A stretch of DNA of 64,000 nt from Arcanobacterium sp. (lineage in GTDB: Bacteria; Actinomycetota; Actinomycetes; Actinomycetales; Actinomycetaceae): contig JALFZJ010000020.1 in the NCBI GenBank assembly GCA_022783665.1, forward strand, positions 17,478 through 81,477, read 5' to 3'. The translations under genes and the position numbers were made by a program. Within the stretch, counting starts at the first letter, position 1. Each line of letters starts with the position of its first letter. The notes beneath the pieces are model-generated. The model was not told the origin of the DNA and made no database searches. It was given only the letters and a program-made list of their open reading frames with translations. Shown here in pieces: positions 19,569 through 29,450 of the stretch.

Positions 19569-19783
19569 TTATTATTGTCCACGGACGCATCGCACAGGCA
19601 CGTCTTGCACAAGCGAAAACGTCCAATATTTTGGATGTGAGGCCGCATCTAGAATTAATGATAGCCAGGAGTGTGCAATCTACGGACTGCAGCTTTCGGC
19701 GGTGGCCCGCTCGGAGAGGGCGGTGGCATAGCGAGGCCTGATCTGTACGTCGGCGGAAGCCAAGGATAAAAGGAGCACACATA

Positions 19784-20836
19784 GTGAGCGCCACACAAGC
19801 AAATAATAAACGCATGCAAGCTCTTGAGACTGCTCTTGGGCAGATCGATAAGCAGTTCGGAAAAGGATCGGCGATGCGACTGGGGGATAAGCCACGCCAG
19901 CATGTGCAGGTTATCCCAACAGGTGCTCTCGCCCTCGATGTGGCTCTGGGTATCGGAGGGCTTCCACGTGGCCGCGTCATCGAGATCTATGGTCCAGAAT
20001 CCTCAGGTAAGACGACGGTAGCTCTTCACGCTGTAGCCAACGCTCAAAAGGCTGGTGGCATTGCGGCTTTCATTGATGCTGAGCATGCGCTTGATCCAGA
20101 GTATGCGAAGAAGCTTGGTGTGGATACCGATTCGCTCGTTGTGTCTCAGCCGGACACGGGTGAGCAAGCGCTCGAGATCGCCGATACTCTCATTCGATCA
20201 GGCGCTCTCGATATCATCGTTATAGACTCGGTTGCCGCTCTTGTGCCGAAAGCCGAAATCGATGGTGAAATGGGTGATTCCCATGTTGGTTTACAGGCGC
20301 GCCTGATGAGTCAGGCTCTGCGTAAGATTACTGGCGCGCTGTCTGCATCAGGCACAACTGCAATTTTTATCAATCAGTTGCGTGAAAAGATTGGCGTCTT
20401 TTATGGCAGCCCTGAAACGACTACCGGCGGTAAGGCTTTGAAGTTTTATGCGTCGGTGCGTTTGGATGTGCGGCGTACCGAGACCCTCAAAGAAGGTTCG
20501 CAGCCAGTGGGTAACCGTACCAAAGTGAAAATCGTCAAGAACAAGATGGCTCCTCCATTCAAGCAAGCCGAGTTTGATATCTTGTACGGCCAGGGGATTT
20601 CGCGAGAAGGCGGAATTATTGATATGGGCGTAGACGCAGGCATTGTGAAGAAGTCGGGTGCATGGTATACCTACGATGGAGACCAGCTCGGCCAGGGCAA
20701 AGAGAAAGTGCGTCAGTTCTTGAAAGATAATCCTGAGATTGCCGACGAGATCGAGGTCAAAGTCAAGACGAAACTCAAGATCGGCGAATATGCAGAGCTC
20801 GATGATGCCGAGATGAGCGCCGATGCGCAGTCGTAG
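19784..20836 (+). CDS. recA: Recombinase RecA
   Basis: RecA forms filaments on single-stranded DNA, catalyses strand exchange and triggers LexA self-cleavage. Walker [10 protein letters not shown] is at residues 70-78; the Walker B region [15 protein letters not shown] and loop L2 segment [20 protein letters not shown] are intact. Length (350 aa) is normal and no intein is present, unlike some mycobacteria. It starts at GTG with AAGGAG about ten bases upstream. recX follows 31 bp after the stop, in the expected order. Confidence 0.98.
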   Translation: MSATQANNKRMQALETALGQIDKQFGKGSAMRLGDKPRQHVQVIPTGALALDVALGIGGLPRGRVIEIYGPESSGKTTVALHAVANAQKAGGIAAFIDAEHALDPEYAKKLGVDTDSLVVSQPDTGEQALEIADTLIRSGALDIIVIDSVAALVPKAEIDGEMGDSHVGLQARLMSQALRKITGALSASGTTAIFINQLREKIGVFYGSPETTTGGKALKFYASVRLDVRRTETLKEGSQPVGNRTKVKIVKNKMAPPFKQAEFDILYGQGISREGGIIDMGVDAGIVKKSGAWYTYDGDQLGQGKEKVRQFLKDNPEIADEIEVKVKTKLKIGEYAELDDAEMSADAQS

Positions 20837-20867
20837 CATTGATAGTATTGCGTGAGAGTGATCTCGC

Positions 20868-21473
20868 ATGGTTGATTATTCGGAGGGTGCTGATTCCTCG
20901 CGTCGATCTCGGCCTAGGTATCGAAGTAAGGATGAAATTGAGGCTCGTCGCAGGGCAAGAAATGCTGCGCGCAGCGAATCGGATTGGCGTGCCTATGCCC
21001 GCGATATATGTTATCGCCAGCTCTCTGCGATGGATCGGTCCACGTTCCAATTGCGTGAAGCGATGGTGCGCCGGGATGTGCCTGAGCTGATCATCGAGGA
21101 TACTGTTGCTGCTTTTGTTGAGGCCGATCTTGTCGACGACGAGCGATTCGCTTTGACGTTTGTGCGCTTACGTGCCGAATCTCGGCCATGCTCACGTAGA
21201 TCTTTGCTCAAGGATCTACGTGAGCGCGGTATTGCAGGTGATCTTGCTCAACGCGCCGTCGAGAGTATCGATGAGAACTTTGAACTCGAAAGTGCGAGAA
21301 ATCTGGCGCAGAAGAAGATGCGGAGCCTAGCCGGCGTGGATCGTCATGTGGCACGCCGGCGCCTCTATGGCGCCCTTGCTCGGCGGGGCTTTGCGCCAAA
21401 TATAGTAGTTCAGGTACTGAACGAGGTAGCGTCCGCTGAATCAGATGCAGATGGTGCTTCACCATCCTTTTGA
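20868..21473 (+). CDS. recX: Regulatory protein RecX
   Basis: RecX binds RecA filaments and limits their activity. The 201-aa protein has the three-helix RecX repeats: CYRQLSAMDRSTFQLREAMVRR, FVEADLVDDERFALTFVR and LKDLRERGI. The first 35 residues are basic and poorly conserved. The gene contains a near-perfect hairpin (see 21190-21225), unusual for coding DNA. Confidence 0.93.
   Translation: MVDYSEGADSSRRSRPRYRSKDEIEARRRARNAARSESDWRAYARDICYRQLSAMDRSTFQLREAMVRRDVPELIIEDTVAAFVEADLVDDERFALTFVRLRAESRPCSRRSLLKDLRERGIAGDLAQRAVESIDENFELESARNLAQKKMRSLAGVDRHVARRRLYGALARRGFAPNIVVQVLNEVASAESDADGASPSF
21190..21225 (+). repeat. Long inverted repeat inside recX
   Basis: GCTCACGTAGATC (21190-21202) is repeated inverted at 21213-21225. 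TTT/AAG adds three more pairs inside, leaving a GCTC tetraloop, and a T-G pair extends it outward. The RNA would form a 16-17 bp helix in the recX reading frame. Function unknown; intragenic attenuation or RNase processing are possible. Confidence 0.75.
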
Positions 21474-21498
21474 TACGGCTTTTCTACTGAACTACACT
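21470..21498 (+). promoter_or_regulatory. Promoter of miaB (leaderless)
   Basis: TTGATA (21470-21475), a 17-bp spacer and TACACT (21493-21498) form a near-consensus sigma-70-type promoter. The miaB ATG is seven bases after the -10, so transcription should begin at the start codon. Confidence 0.7.
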
Positions 21499-21505
21499 GT
21501 ATGCG

Positions 21506-23044
21506 ATGAATGAAGAAGTGATGCCAAAAACCTACGCTCTGAAGACGATGGGCTGCCAGATGAATGTTCACGATTCTGAACGTCTCGCTGGTTTGCTTGA
21601 TGAAGCTGGATATGTACCAGTGGAACTCGTGCCACAAGCTGCTGCGCGTGCAACTGATGCGGGTGATCAAGGAGCAGACGTGCTCGTGATTAATACATGC
21701 TCAGTACGTGAGAATGCGGCGAATCGTCTTTTCGGCAATCTCGGCCAGCTCGCAGAAGTTAAACGTGAGCGGCCGGGGATGCAAATAGCAGTAAGTGGCT
21801 GCCTGGCGCAGCAGCTGCGTGGTGGCATTGTGGACAAAGCTCCTTGGGTAGACGTGGTGCTCGGCACTCATAATCTTGATGTATTGCCGGCGCTTCTTGA
21901 GCGTGCACGCCACAACAACGAGGCAGCAGTCGAAATTGAGGAATCACTGAAAGTATTTCCTTCTACACTGCCTTCGCATCGCGAATCTGCCTATGCGGCG
22001 TGGGTGTCGATAGCTGTGGGATGCAACAACACATGTACGTTCTGTATCGTCCCGCATCTGAGGGGGAAGCAGAAAGACCGCCGGCCGGGCGACGTCTTGA
22101 ACGAGATTCGCGCGGTTGTGGATGAAGGCGCGATCGAGGTGACGCTGCTCGGGCAAAACGTGAACTCTTACGGCATAGAATTTGGCGACCGCTCGGCGTT
22201 TTCGAAGCTATTGCGGGCTGCGGGGAGCATTGATGGGCTCGAACGCGTACGATTCACCTCTCCGCATCCGGCAATGTTTACAGACGACGTTATCGATGCA
22301 ATGGCTGAAACCCCTACGGTGATGCCATCGTTGCACATGCCACTGCAGTCTGGTTCGGATGCGATTTTGCGCGCTATGAGGCGTTCATATCGTTCATCGA
22401 GGTTCTTACGGATCTTACAACGCGTACGTGAGCAGATTCCTCATGCTGCCATTACGACGGATATCATCGTGGGCTTTCCTGGTGAGACTGAGGACGACTT
22501 CCTTCAGACTCTCGATGTAGTCGAAGAATCTCGATTTAGCTCAGCTTTCACATTCTTGTACTCGCCACGTCCCGGTACGCCTGCAGCAGACATGGATAAT
22601 CAGGTGCCAGATGAAGTGGCAAACGAGCGCTTCCAGCGTCTGGTTCAGTTACAAAATCGCATATCCCTTGAAGAAAATGAAAAATGTGAAGGTCAGACAG
22701 TTACAGTGCTCGTCTCCGAGGGCGAAGGCCGCAAAGACGGTGCCACAGAACGCATCTCGGGTAGAGCAGAGGATAACCGGCTCGTCCACGTGGCGCTTCC
22801 ACACCACAGTAACGAGCGGCCACGCCCAGGCGATATGGTAAAAGCTCGCGTCACTCATGGCGCTCCCCATTATCTCCTTGCGGATTCGGCTCTTACTGGC
22901 GGTGAATTTGAAATCGTGCGTACTCGAGCTGGTGATGCATGGGAGCGCGGCGAGGCTCGCAAGGCTGAGCTTCAGGCTGAGGCTGAAGGTCGCGTGCCGG
23001 TAACGATTGGAATGCCGACGTTAAGAGTGCGTAGTGGTTCCTAG
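21506..23044 (+). CDS. miaB: tRNA-2-methylthio-N6-isopentenyladenosine synthase MiaB
   Basis: MiaB is a radical-SAM methylthiotransferase acting on i6A37 of tRNA, after MiaA. The UPF0004 domain has the cluster-binding cysteines in [14 protein letters not shown] and VSGCLAQQ; the radical-SAM cluster motif is C173-NNT-C177-TF-C180, and a TRAM domain is at about 380-450. The C-terminal tail is longer than in E. coli. The promoter position supports ATG 21506; ATG 21524 is the alternative. miaA overlaps its 3' end, so substrate-maker and modifier are co-expressed. Confidence 0.95.
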   Translation: MNEEVMPKTYALKTMGCQMNVHDSERLAGLLDEAGYVPVELVPQAAARATDAGDQGADVLVINTCSVRENAANRLFGNLGQLAEVKRERPGMQIAVSGCLAQQLRGGIVDKAPWVDVVLGTHNLDVLPALLERARHNNEAAVEIEESLKVFPSTLPSHRESAYAAWVSIAVGCNNTCTFCIVPHLRGKQKDRRPGDVLNEIRAVVDEGAIEVTLLGQNVNSYGIEFGDRSAFSKLLRAAGSIDGLERVRFTSPHPAMFTDDVIDAMAETPTVMPSLHMPLQSGSDAILRAMRRSYRSSRFLRILQRVREQIPHAAITTDIIVGFPGETEDDFLQTLDVVEESRFSSAFTFLYSPRPGTPAADMDNQVPDEVANERFQRLVQLQNRISLEENEKCEGQTVTVLVSEGEGRKDGATERISGRAEDNRLVHVALPHHSNERPRPGDMVKARVTHGAPHYLLADSALTGGEFEIVRTRAGDAWERGEARKAELQAEAEGRVPVTIGMPTLRVRSGS

Positions 23045-23993
23045 CGCGCTTCCGATCCTCGCGGTTGTAGGGCCGACGGCAAGCGGTAAGACAGCATTCT
23101 CGATTGCTCTTGCCCAAGCACTTGGTGGATCTCGAAACGTCGAAATCGTCTCAGCTGATGCATTTCAGCTTTACCGTGGCATGGACGTCGGTACAGCGAA
23201 GATTACGCCGCAGCAGATGCAAGGCATAGCGCATCATCAAATCGATGTGCTTGATATTCTCGATGAAGCATCGGTTGCTGTCTATCAAAGGAGTGCGCGT
23301 GCAGATATTGAAGCGATCCTCGATAGGGGCAAGATTCCGATTCTCGTGGGCGGATCTGGCCTTTACGTTTCGGCAGCACTCGATGAACTCGATTTCCCTG
23401 GCCACGATCCCCAGATACGCGCCGAACTCGACGGCGTCTTTACTGAGTATGGGCTTGAGCCGCTCCAGGCAGAACTTCGCGATCTCGATCCAGCATCAGC
23501 TCGCACGATCGATATGAACAATCCACGGCGAGTGATCAGGGCGCTTGAAGTTGTACGCCTGACGGGAAAATCGTACACGCCGGTATTCCCACGCCACACC
23601 CGCCACTACGATCGCGCCCAGATATTTGGAATAAGAAGGTCAGTTGATACTCTGAACGCCAGCATTAATGCGCGCGTGGTGGAAATGTTTGATGGGGGTC
23701 TACTTGAAGAGACTCAATATTTGGCATCTATTGGCTTACGCCAAGCCCATACAGCCAAACGGGCAACCGGCTATACGCAAGCTCTTGATGTGATCGACGG
23801 CAAACTGGATATCGGTGATGCGATTGAACAAACGCAACTCCTCACCCGGCGTCTAGCGAAAAAGCAGCGCACGTGGTTTCGAGCCGATCCCCGTATACGC
23901 TGGTTAGATCTCGACGCTCACAGTTCGCCGGAAATTGATGAGCAAATGCGCAGCTATGCCCATGCCATTGCGAGCGCAGTGACGCACGCTTAG
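23034..23993 (+). CDS. miaA: tRNA dimethylallyltransferase MiaA
   Basis: MiaA transfers a dimethylallyl group to A37 of tRNAs reading UNN codons. The P-loop [10 protein letters not shown] and the [15 protein letters not shown] motif are clear. Length 319 aa. The GTG start at 23034 overlaps the last 11 bases of miaB in another frame. Its stop overlaps by four bases with the stop of the convergent methyltransferase gene. Confidence 0.95.
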   Translation: MVPSALPILAVVGPTASGKTAFSIALAQALGGSRNVEIVSADAFQLYRGMDVGTAKITPQQMQGIAHHQIDVLDILDEASVAVYQRSARADIEAILDRGKIPILVGGSGLYVSAALDELDFPGHDPQIRAELDGVFTEYGLEPLQAELRDLDPASARTIDMNNPRRVIRALEVVRLTGKSYTPVFPRHTRHYDRAQIFGIRRSVDTLNASINARVVEMFDGGLLEETQYLASIGLRQAHTAKRATGYTQALDVIDGKLDIGDAIEQTQLLTRRLAKKQRTWFRADPRIRWLDLDAHSSPEIDEQMRSYAHAIASAVTHA

Positions 23994-24634
23994 GCAAGGC
24001 GTACTTCGATCACGCGGTATCCTTGTGAGGAACCGACTTTTGATGCCGTGTGCGCCTGGTTGTTGAGCCATTTGATTAAAGAATCAGCGCCGAGATTCTT
24101 TTGCACAACCAGATATGCCACACCTTCAGGGCTCAAAAGGTTGAGCCAGCGGGTAAGCAGATCGTGCAATTGGGTTTTACCAATGCGGATTGGAGGGTTT
24201 GACCATAAGAGGTCGATTGTGCGTCCCGTCTGTTCAAGCTGAGTGATTGCTGCTTCTGGCATCGAAGCGGTGACGTTGTTCAATCCATTACGTTTGGCAT
24301 TGTCAGCGCTAAGAGCAAGAGCGCGTTCATTGACGTCTACAGCTATGACCTCACTCTCAGGATGCGATTGAGCAAGTGCCAAGGTAAGCGGGCCCCATCC
24401 GCAGCCTAGATCCACCGCAAGTGAGCCAGGATTCAGATCAACGAGAGGTACTTTGTGTAAAAAGACGGCGCTACCTTTATCTAGCCCTCGGGGGGAAAAG
24501 ATACCTGCCTGAGTACGAATATGGTAGTGAGATTCCAGAAGCTGTACATCGAATTCGTATACCTCGTTCGAAGAATGAGGGTGAGCTGTGAAATAGTGTT
24601 CGGACACGGCATTAGAATATCGAAGCCTGTGCAT
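23990..24634 (-). CDS. RsmC-like class I SAM methyltransferase
   Basis: A 214-aa MTS-domain protein with SAM motif VDLGCGWGPLTLALA, an acidic motif II (VIAVDVNERALAL) and NPPIRIGK, the NPPY-type motif of N2-guanine or N6-adenine methyltransferases. It resembles the catalytic half of RsmC (16S rRNA G1207), so an rRNA guanine N2-methyltransferase is likely. ATG 24634 is preferred because CATATT lies seven bases upstream, suggesting a leaderless mRNA; TTG 24643 is possible. It is transcribed divergently from hflX. Confidence 0.88.
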   Translation of the reverse strand: MHRLRYSNAVSEHYFTAHPHSSNEVYEFDVQLLESHYHIRTQAGIFSPRGLDKGSAVFLHKVPLVDLNPGSLAVDLGCGWGPLTLALAQSHPESEVIAVDVNERALALSADNAKRNGLNNVTASMPEAAITQLEQTGRTIDLLWSNPPIRIGKTQLHDLLTRWLNLLSPEGVAYLVVQKNLGADSLIKWLNNQAHTASKVGSSQGYRVIEVRLA

Positions 24635-26342
24635 GGCTGCCAATATGGAGACGCAAGGTGGCTACGGTATATTGATACATAGATTAGAGGAGATCACGAT
24701 TAGTACCCATACGTCACATGATGGCTCATCCGCCCCCGATAACGCCACGGCGAACACCTCCGATGAGGAACGTGGCCATGAGGAAAGCCGCCCTGCTTTA
24801 GAGATTCATTCACATGCGGGCACGGCTCTACAAGCCGACCCTGCGTATGATGGCAGCTGGGCTGGTGGCGAGTTCGAACGTGAAGTGAGATCACGGCTGC
24901 GGCGAGTTGGAGGAATCGGAAGCGAACGCCATGAAGAAGACGCAGATGTTGAATACCGCCAACTGCGCCTGGAAAAAGTAGTCCTTGTGGGGTTGTGGGT
25001 AGACGGCGACGCGCGTTCGGCGGAAGATTCGCTGAGAGAGCTAGCAGCCTTGGCTGAAACAGCTGGCTCTGAAGTGCTCGACGGGCTTATTCAGCGGCGC
25101 GCTTTACCAGATCCGGCCACTTTTCTTGGCTCAGGAAAAGCCCGAGAGCTTCGCGATATCGTCGATTCGGTTGGGGCAGATACGGTAATCGTCGATTCTG
25201 AGCTTGCCCCTTCGCAAAGGCGTGCACTTGAAGATATCCTGAACGTCAAAGTGATTGACCGTACCGCATTGATCCTTGATATTTTCGCGCAGCACGCGAA
25301 ATCAAAAGAAGGCAAAGCCCAGGTGGAGCTCGCTCAACTCGAATACTTGTTGCCGAGACTGCGCGGCTGGGGTGACTCGATGTCTCGCCAGGCCGGTGGC
25401 CGCGTAGCCGGAGGTGCGGGCATTGGCTCGCGCGGCCCGGGCGAAACAAAGATTGAGCTAGATCGCCGTCGTATTCGCACTCGGATGGCGAAACTCCGCA
25501 AGGATTTGAAAAAGATGGCTCCTGGAAGATCTGCTCGCAGAGCGGGAAGACGCCGTCATGGCATACCGAGCGTGGCAGTCGTAGGCTATACGAATGCGGG
25601 AAAATCATCCTTGATGAACGTGCTCACCGGTGCGGACGTGATGGTGGAAAACGCACTATTTGCTACGCTTGATCCCACCGTCCGGCAGTCTCTCACGCCT
25701 GACGGGCGTGAATACACGCTGACTGACACGGTCGGATTTGTACGTTCCTTGCCCACCCAACTCGTGGAGGCATTCCGATCCACCCTAGAAGAGATTTCTG
25801 AAGCAGACCTCATTGTGCATGTTGTAGACTCCTCCCACGATGATCCCGTGGGGCAGATTGAAGCAGTCTACGAGGTGCTCCGCGGTATTGATCGAGCCAT
25901 GAGTATTCCTGAACTCATCGTGTTTTCTAAAACAGATATTGCCGATCCGGTGACTCTCGTCTCCTTGCGTTCGCGCTATCCTGAATCGGTTGCAGTGAGT
26001 GCCGTGACTGGAGAGGGAATTGACGAACTCAAAGCTGCCATTGCCGATCGTTTGCCGCGCCCATCGATCTGGGTGAATGTAACCATCCCCTATACCAGGG
26101 GTGACCTCGTCGCGCTTATACACGATAGAGGCGAGGTGCAGAGTGAAACCTTCAGCAGTCAGGGCACAACACTCCAAGGGTTCGTTACACGGGAACTAGC
26201 AGGGTACATAGAGTCCGAAGGGTGTGAGGTGACGACGGGCACGGAGCCTCGCGTTATGGAGGAGTCCGATGGCGAAAACGCCCGTCAAGCTACGGACTTA
26301 CCTCAATCGATGCCGCCGAGCCATGCGTCAGCGCAGGCATAG
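24633..26342 (+). CDS. hflX: GTPase HflX
   Basis: HflX is a ribosome-binding GTPase that splits stalled or stressed 70S ribosomes. Conserved parts are the N-terminal HflX domain (about 115-280, with RRALPDPATFLGSGKA and LPRLRGWG), the GSRGPGETKIELDRRRI linker and the G domain (GYTNAGKSSL, DTVGFVRSLP). The first 100 or so residues are not conserved. The coordinate given is the longest frame (ATG 24633), but TATATT (24668-24673) and AGAGGAG (24686-24692) suggest initiation further in, where only TTG 24672 or non-standard ATT 24699 are available. The C-terminus has a short extra tail. Confidence 0.93.
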   Translation: MAANMETQGGYGILIHRLEEITISTHTSHDGSSAPDNATANTSDEERGHEESRPALEIHSHAGTALQADPAYDGSWAGGEFEREVRSRLRRVGGIGSERHEEDADVEYRQLRLEKVVLVGLWVDGDARSAEDSLRELAALAETAGSEVLDGLIQRRALPDPATFLGSGKARELRDIVDSVGADTVIVDSELAPSQRRALEDILNVKVIDRTALILDIFAQHAKSKEGKAQVELAQLEYLLPRLRGWGDSMSRQAGGRVAGGAGIGSRGPGETKIELDRRRIRTRMAKLRKDLKKMAPGRSARRAGRRRHGIPSVAVVGYTNAGKSSLMNVLTGADVMVENALFATLDPTVRQSLTPDGREYTLTDTVGFVRSLPTQLVEAFRSTLEEISEADLIVHVVDSSHDDPVGQIEAVYEVLRGIDRAMSIPELIVFSKTDIADPVTLVSLRSRYPESVAVSAVTGEGIDELKAAIADRLPRPSIWVNVTIPYTRGDLVALIHDRGEVQSETFSSQGTTLQGFVTRELAGYIESEGCEVTTGTEPRVMEESDGENARQATDLPQSMPPSHASAQA

Positions 26343-26361
26343 CCTGCCTAAGTGAGGATGC

Positions 26362-28335
26362 ATGGCTCTAGATGGGGATAGCTCTGCTGAGCAGTTTACT
26401 TCAGCAGATGTGCTCGATGCTTTACATGACGTGATAACTGATCTTGGCGGGCATGCACGTGTTGGTCAAGACGCAATGGCCACAGAGGTGTATGAGGCTC
26501 TTCTCGATGGTGGTCATCTTATGGTGCAGGCGGGAACTGGTACCGGCAAGTCACTCGGCTATCTTGTGCCGGCGTTGCTCTGGGCCGATGCGAACAATAC
26601 GCGAGTGGTAATATCGACTGCCACACTGGCGCTACAACGCCAGATTATGACCCATGATGCGCCTTTGGTACTTCAGTACTTTAAGCGGCGAGGTAAAATT
26701 CCGCCGCGTATCGCCTTGCTCAAGGGGTGGAATAACTATGTCTGCCTGCGCAAGGCCAGCGGTGGCTATCCAGACGACGGTGCCTTGCTTTCCCGAGCTG
26801 AAGGGGAGTACGGTGCCACAGCCACAGGGGAGCAGGTAACGCGGGCACGTGACTGGGCCATGAGCACCGACACTGGGGATCGTGACGATCTCGTGCCGGG
26901 CGTAAGTGAACGCGCATGGGCGCAAATATCGATCCCGAAAAGCGAGTGTATCGGCCAATCTTGCCCTTTGCGTGACGCGTGCTTCCCGAGGCTTGCTCGA
27001 ATTGAAGCCGAAAAAGCGAGCGTCGTCGTCACTAATCATGCGATGCTGGGTGTAGCGACGACGGGAGCGCAAGTACTTCCTGATGCTGATGCGTTCATTG
27101 TGGACGAAGCTCATGACCTAGACTCGCGGGTGACTTCACAGCTCACGCAAACGCTAATGCATACAGAGATTAAGCGTGTTGCGCGTATGCTTCGGCGCAA
27201 CGGGCTCGACGATCTCGAACTTGAGATCTGCGCCGATAACCTCGATACAGAAATGGGTTTCCTCCCTGAAGGGCGAATCACGGAGCTCCCAGAAGGATTG
27301 AGTGGCGTCGTCTTGCAGCTTCTTGGGCAACTACAAAATGCCAGCGAAGAGCTATCGAGTTGGAGCGTCAAAGGAGAGGAACAATCAGCAGCGAAGCAAA
27401 TCCTTCGGTCACGCATGATGGAGATGATGACTTTCTGCACCGATATCCTCGGTGATGGGCTCGCCACGAAACGATCAGTGGCATGGAAGTCTCTATGGGG
27501 TGATGACACTCCTATACTCAACCTTGCCCCGATGAATATTGCCTGGAATTTGGCGCATACGTTGTTTTCCGAACATGCCGCTGTGCTGACGTCAGCTACC
27601 TTGAAGCTCGGAGGTAGTTTCGATGCAATCGCCAGACGCGTGGGATTTACACTCGACGACGTCGGACACTGGCACGGGCTTGACGTGGGCACCCCCTTCG
27701 ATACGGTGAACCAGGGAGTTCTCTATGTGGCGAAACACCTGCCCGTGCCAGGGCGCGAGGGCTATGGCGAGGAACATCTGAAAGAACTTACGGAGCTCAT
27801 TCGCGCTTCACGCGGTGGAGCTCTGGCACTGTTTACTTCTCGTGCCGCTGCACAGCGCGCATCGGAATATGTGCGCCATGAATTGCCGTACGAGATTCTC
27901 CTTCAGGGTGAGGATCAGCTTCCAACACTCGTAGAGCGATTCCGTGATTCGGATTCAGCGTGTCTGTTTGGCACATATTCTCTATGGCAAGGAGTGGATG
28001 TGCCAGGAAGGACGAACCGACTCGTCGTCATCGATCGGATTCCTTTTCCCCGCCCAGACGATCCGCTTACTCAAGCGCGTACGGAAGTTGCACAAGAGCA
28101 TCACCACAATGGTTTCATGAACGTTTCGGCTACCCATGCCGCCTTGCTGCTTGCCCAAGGAGCAGGGCGCTTGCTTCGCACACACGAAGATAAGGGGGTG
28201 GTGGCGATCCTCGATTCGCGAATTGCCACCCGATCATACAGCCGGTTCTTACTCGATTCGCTTCCGCCTATGTGGGCCACAACGAGGCAAGATGTTGTGT
28301 TAGGAGTCCTTCAGCGCCTCAGCTCGAAAGGCTAA
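26362..28335 (+). CDS. dinG: DinG/YoaA-type ATP-dependent DNA helicase
   Basis: A 657-aa superfamily 2, XPD-like helicase. Walker A is AGTGTGKSLGYL (about 55-66), the DEAH box is VDEAHDLDSR, and the C-terminal helicase motif GTYSLWQGVDVPG and QGAGRLLRT are present. Four cysteines between Walker A and DEAH (NYVCLRK, then ECIGQSCPLRDAC) fit the 4Fe-4S cluster of this family. These enzymes unwind replication-blocking structures and R-loops. It follows hflX by 19 bp and is convergent with lexA. No LexA box precedes it, so SOS control is not evident. Confidence 0.92.
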   Translation: MALDGDSSAEQFTSADVLDALHDVITDLGGHARVGQDAMATEVYEALLDGGHLMVQAGTGTGKSLGYLVPALLWADANNTRVVISTATLALQRQIMTHDAPLVLQYFKRRGKIPPRIALLKGWNNYVCLRKASGGYPDDGALLSRAEGEYGATATGEQVTRARDWAMSTDTGDRDDLVPGVSERAWAQISIPKSECIGQSCPLRDACFPRLARIEAEKASVVVTNHAMLGVATTGAQVLPDADAFIVDEAHDLDSRVTSQLTQTLMHTEIKRVARMLRRNGLDDLELEICADNLDTEMGFLPEGRITELPEGLSGVVLQLLGQLQNASEELSSWSVKGEEQSAAKQILRSRMMEMMTFCTDILGDGLATKRSVAWKSLWGDDTPILNLAPMNIAWNLAHTLFSEHAAVLTSATLKLGGSFDAIARRVGFTLDDVGHWHGLDVGTPFDTVNQGVLYVAKHLPVPGREGYGEEHLKELTELIRASRGGALALFTSRAAAQRASEYVRHELPYEILLQGEDQLPTLVERFRDSDSACLFGTYSLWQGVDVPGRTNRLVVIDRIPFPRPDDPLTQARTEVAQEHHHNGFMNVSATHAALLLAQGAGRLLRTHEDKGVVAILDSRIATRSYSRFLLDSLPPMWATTRQDVVLGVLQRLSSKG

Positions 28336-28352
28336 CCGTGTGAGTCTATGTG

Positions 28353-29165
28353 TTACAGCGAGCGGATTACTGATACGACTTTGCCGAGGATAGTTGCTTC
28401 GTCGCCGGGGATTGGATCAAAGGCAGGATTGCGCGGAAGGAGCCACACGTGGCCGTCTTTATGGCTCAGGACTTTAACGGTCGCCTCGCCGTCTATCATT
28501 GCGGCCACAATTTCGCCATTTTCTGCCGTGTTTTGTTGGCGGATGACGACGTGGTCACCGTCGCAAATAGCGGCGTCTATCATGGACTCACCTCGCACCC
28601 GCAACATAAACACCTCGCCGTGGCCGGTGATTGATCGAGGGAGAGGGAAGACATCTTCGACGTCTTCCTCAGCGAGTATTGGTGTGCCTGCTGCAATTTG
28701 CCCAACGAGCGGAACATTTACCATTGAGGATGATTCCGCCTCAAGATGAGAATGCTCTGGATCGTGGGAGATAGGTAGTGTAGCGAGACCGGACAGGTGT
28801 GGTGCTGCGTCGTTGACTGCACGTAGATCCGTACCAACGGTGCTGGTAGGGGAGGGCTCGCCATGAGTCGAGGCGAGCGCAGCAGAAGAATCGTGCGCCC
28901 GCAGCGTACCTGTTTCGAGATCGATGCGTGAACCGAGAGTCGTGATTTCTATTGTGCGTGAGCGGCCAGGGTCGCGCACAATGAGATCGAGATTCTCCAG
29001 GGCGTCGAGTTGGTATTTCACCGAACTAGGCGATGCGAGGCCTACGCGTTCAGCGAGTTCGCGAAAGGTAGGAGGGAAACCCTTCTCATCTACAGCGGCG
29101 CGAATAGCAGCGAAGATCTTCAGCTGGCGGTCTGAAAGACGCAGATTGGGCAGTGTATCTCGCAT
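28353..29165 (-). CDS. lexA: SOS repressor LexA
   Basis: LexA represses SOS genes and cleaves itself when bound to RecA filaments. The winged helix covers residues 1-70 (PTFRELAERVGLASPSSVKY). The self-cleavage site is A159-G160 in GQIAAGTPI; the catalytic serine is S194 (GESMID) and the lysine K231 (ATVKVL). The 270-aa length exceeds the usual 200-240 because the linker (about 77-147, Ser/Thr/His/Glu-rich) is long. It is divergent from the gene at 29451, with the three LexA boxes in the intervening region, all nearer that gene. Confidence 0.97.
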   Translation of the reverse strand: MRDTLPNLRLSDRQLKIFAAIRAAVDEKGFPPTFRELAERVGLASPSSVKYQLDALENLDLIVRDPGRSRTIEITTLGSRIDLETGTLRAHDSSAALASTHGEPSPTSTVGTDLRAVNDAAPHLSGLATLPISHDPEHSHLEAESSSMVNVPLVGQIAAGTPILAEEDVEDVFPLPRSITGHGEVFMLRVRGESMIDAAICDGDHVVIRQQNTAENGEIVAAMIDGEATVKVLSHKDGHVWLLPRNPAFDPIPGDEATILGKVVSVIRSL

Positions 29166-29352
29166 GGCTCATCCTTGCATTTATATCGGGCTCGTATATT
29201 TGCGACTCGTGTGCGATTCGTATGTATGTATGAGATTTGTATGTACGTGACCCACGCGGATGGATGCAGGGGCAAAACGTCAAAAAATTTCTACCCCACC
29301 CACGCGCTGTAATGGTTTCATCAGTGATTCTAGCGCATCGCCCCTAGGTCAC

Positions 29353-29368
29353 TCAAACATTTGTTCGG
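29353..29368 (+). promoter_or_regulatory. LexA box 1 (lexA / 29451 intergenic region)
   Basis: TCAAACATTTGTTCGG: an imperfect match to TCGAAC-N4-GTTCGA. Confidence 0.65.
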
Positions 29369-29373
29369 TCGAG

Positions 29374-29389
29374 TCGAACAGATGTTCTA
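29374..29389 (+). promoter_or_regulatory. LexA box 2 (lexA / 29451 intergenic region)
   Basis: TCGAACAGATGTTCTA: a strong match with one intact half. Its start is exactly 21 bp, two helical turns, from the start of box 1. Confidence 0.82.
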
Positions 29390-29417
29390 GACATTCCTTG
29401 CGAATCGCTGTATTGTG

Positions 29418-29433
29418 TAGAACAGATGTTCGA
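29418..29433 (+). promoter_or_regulatory. LexA box 3 (lexA / 29451 intergenic region)
   Basis: TAGAACAGATGTTCGA: a strong match, its start 44 bp (about four helical turns) from the start of box 2, ending 17 bases before the ATG at 29451. A LexA dimer here would block transcription or early elongation of that gene. Confidence 0.85.
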
Positions 29434-29450
29434 AAAGGTTGAGGTGAAAC

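Noticed and set aside
19537..19731. 64-codon frame between the DUF3046 gene and recA
   Set aside because: It overlaps the LexA box and promoter of recA; composition is random-looking and no Shine-Dalgarno exists.
29166..29260. GTATGTATGTATG-type short repeats upstream of lexA
   Set aside because: Short simple-sequence stretch without fixed unit or dyad; no support for a function.
29278..29283. TTGACG on the reverse strand as a lexA -35
   Set aside because: No -10-like hexamer 16-19 bases downstream.
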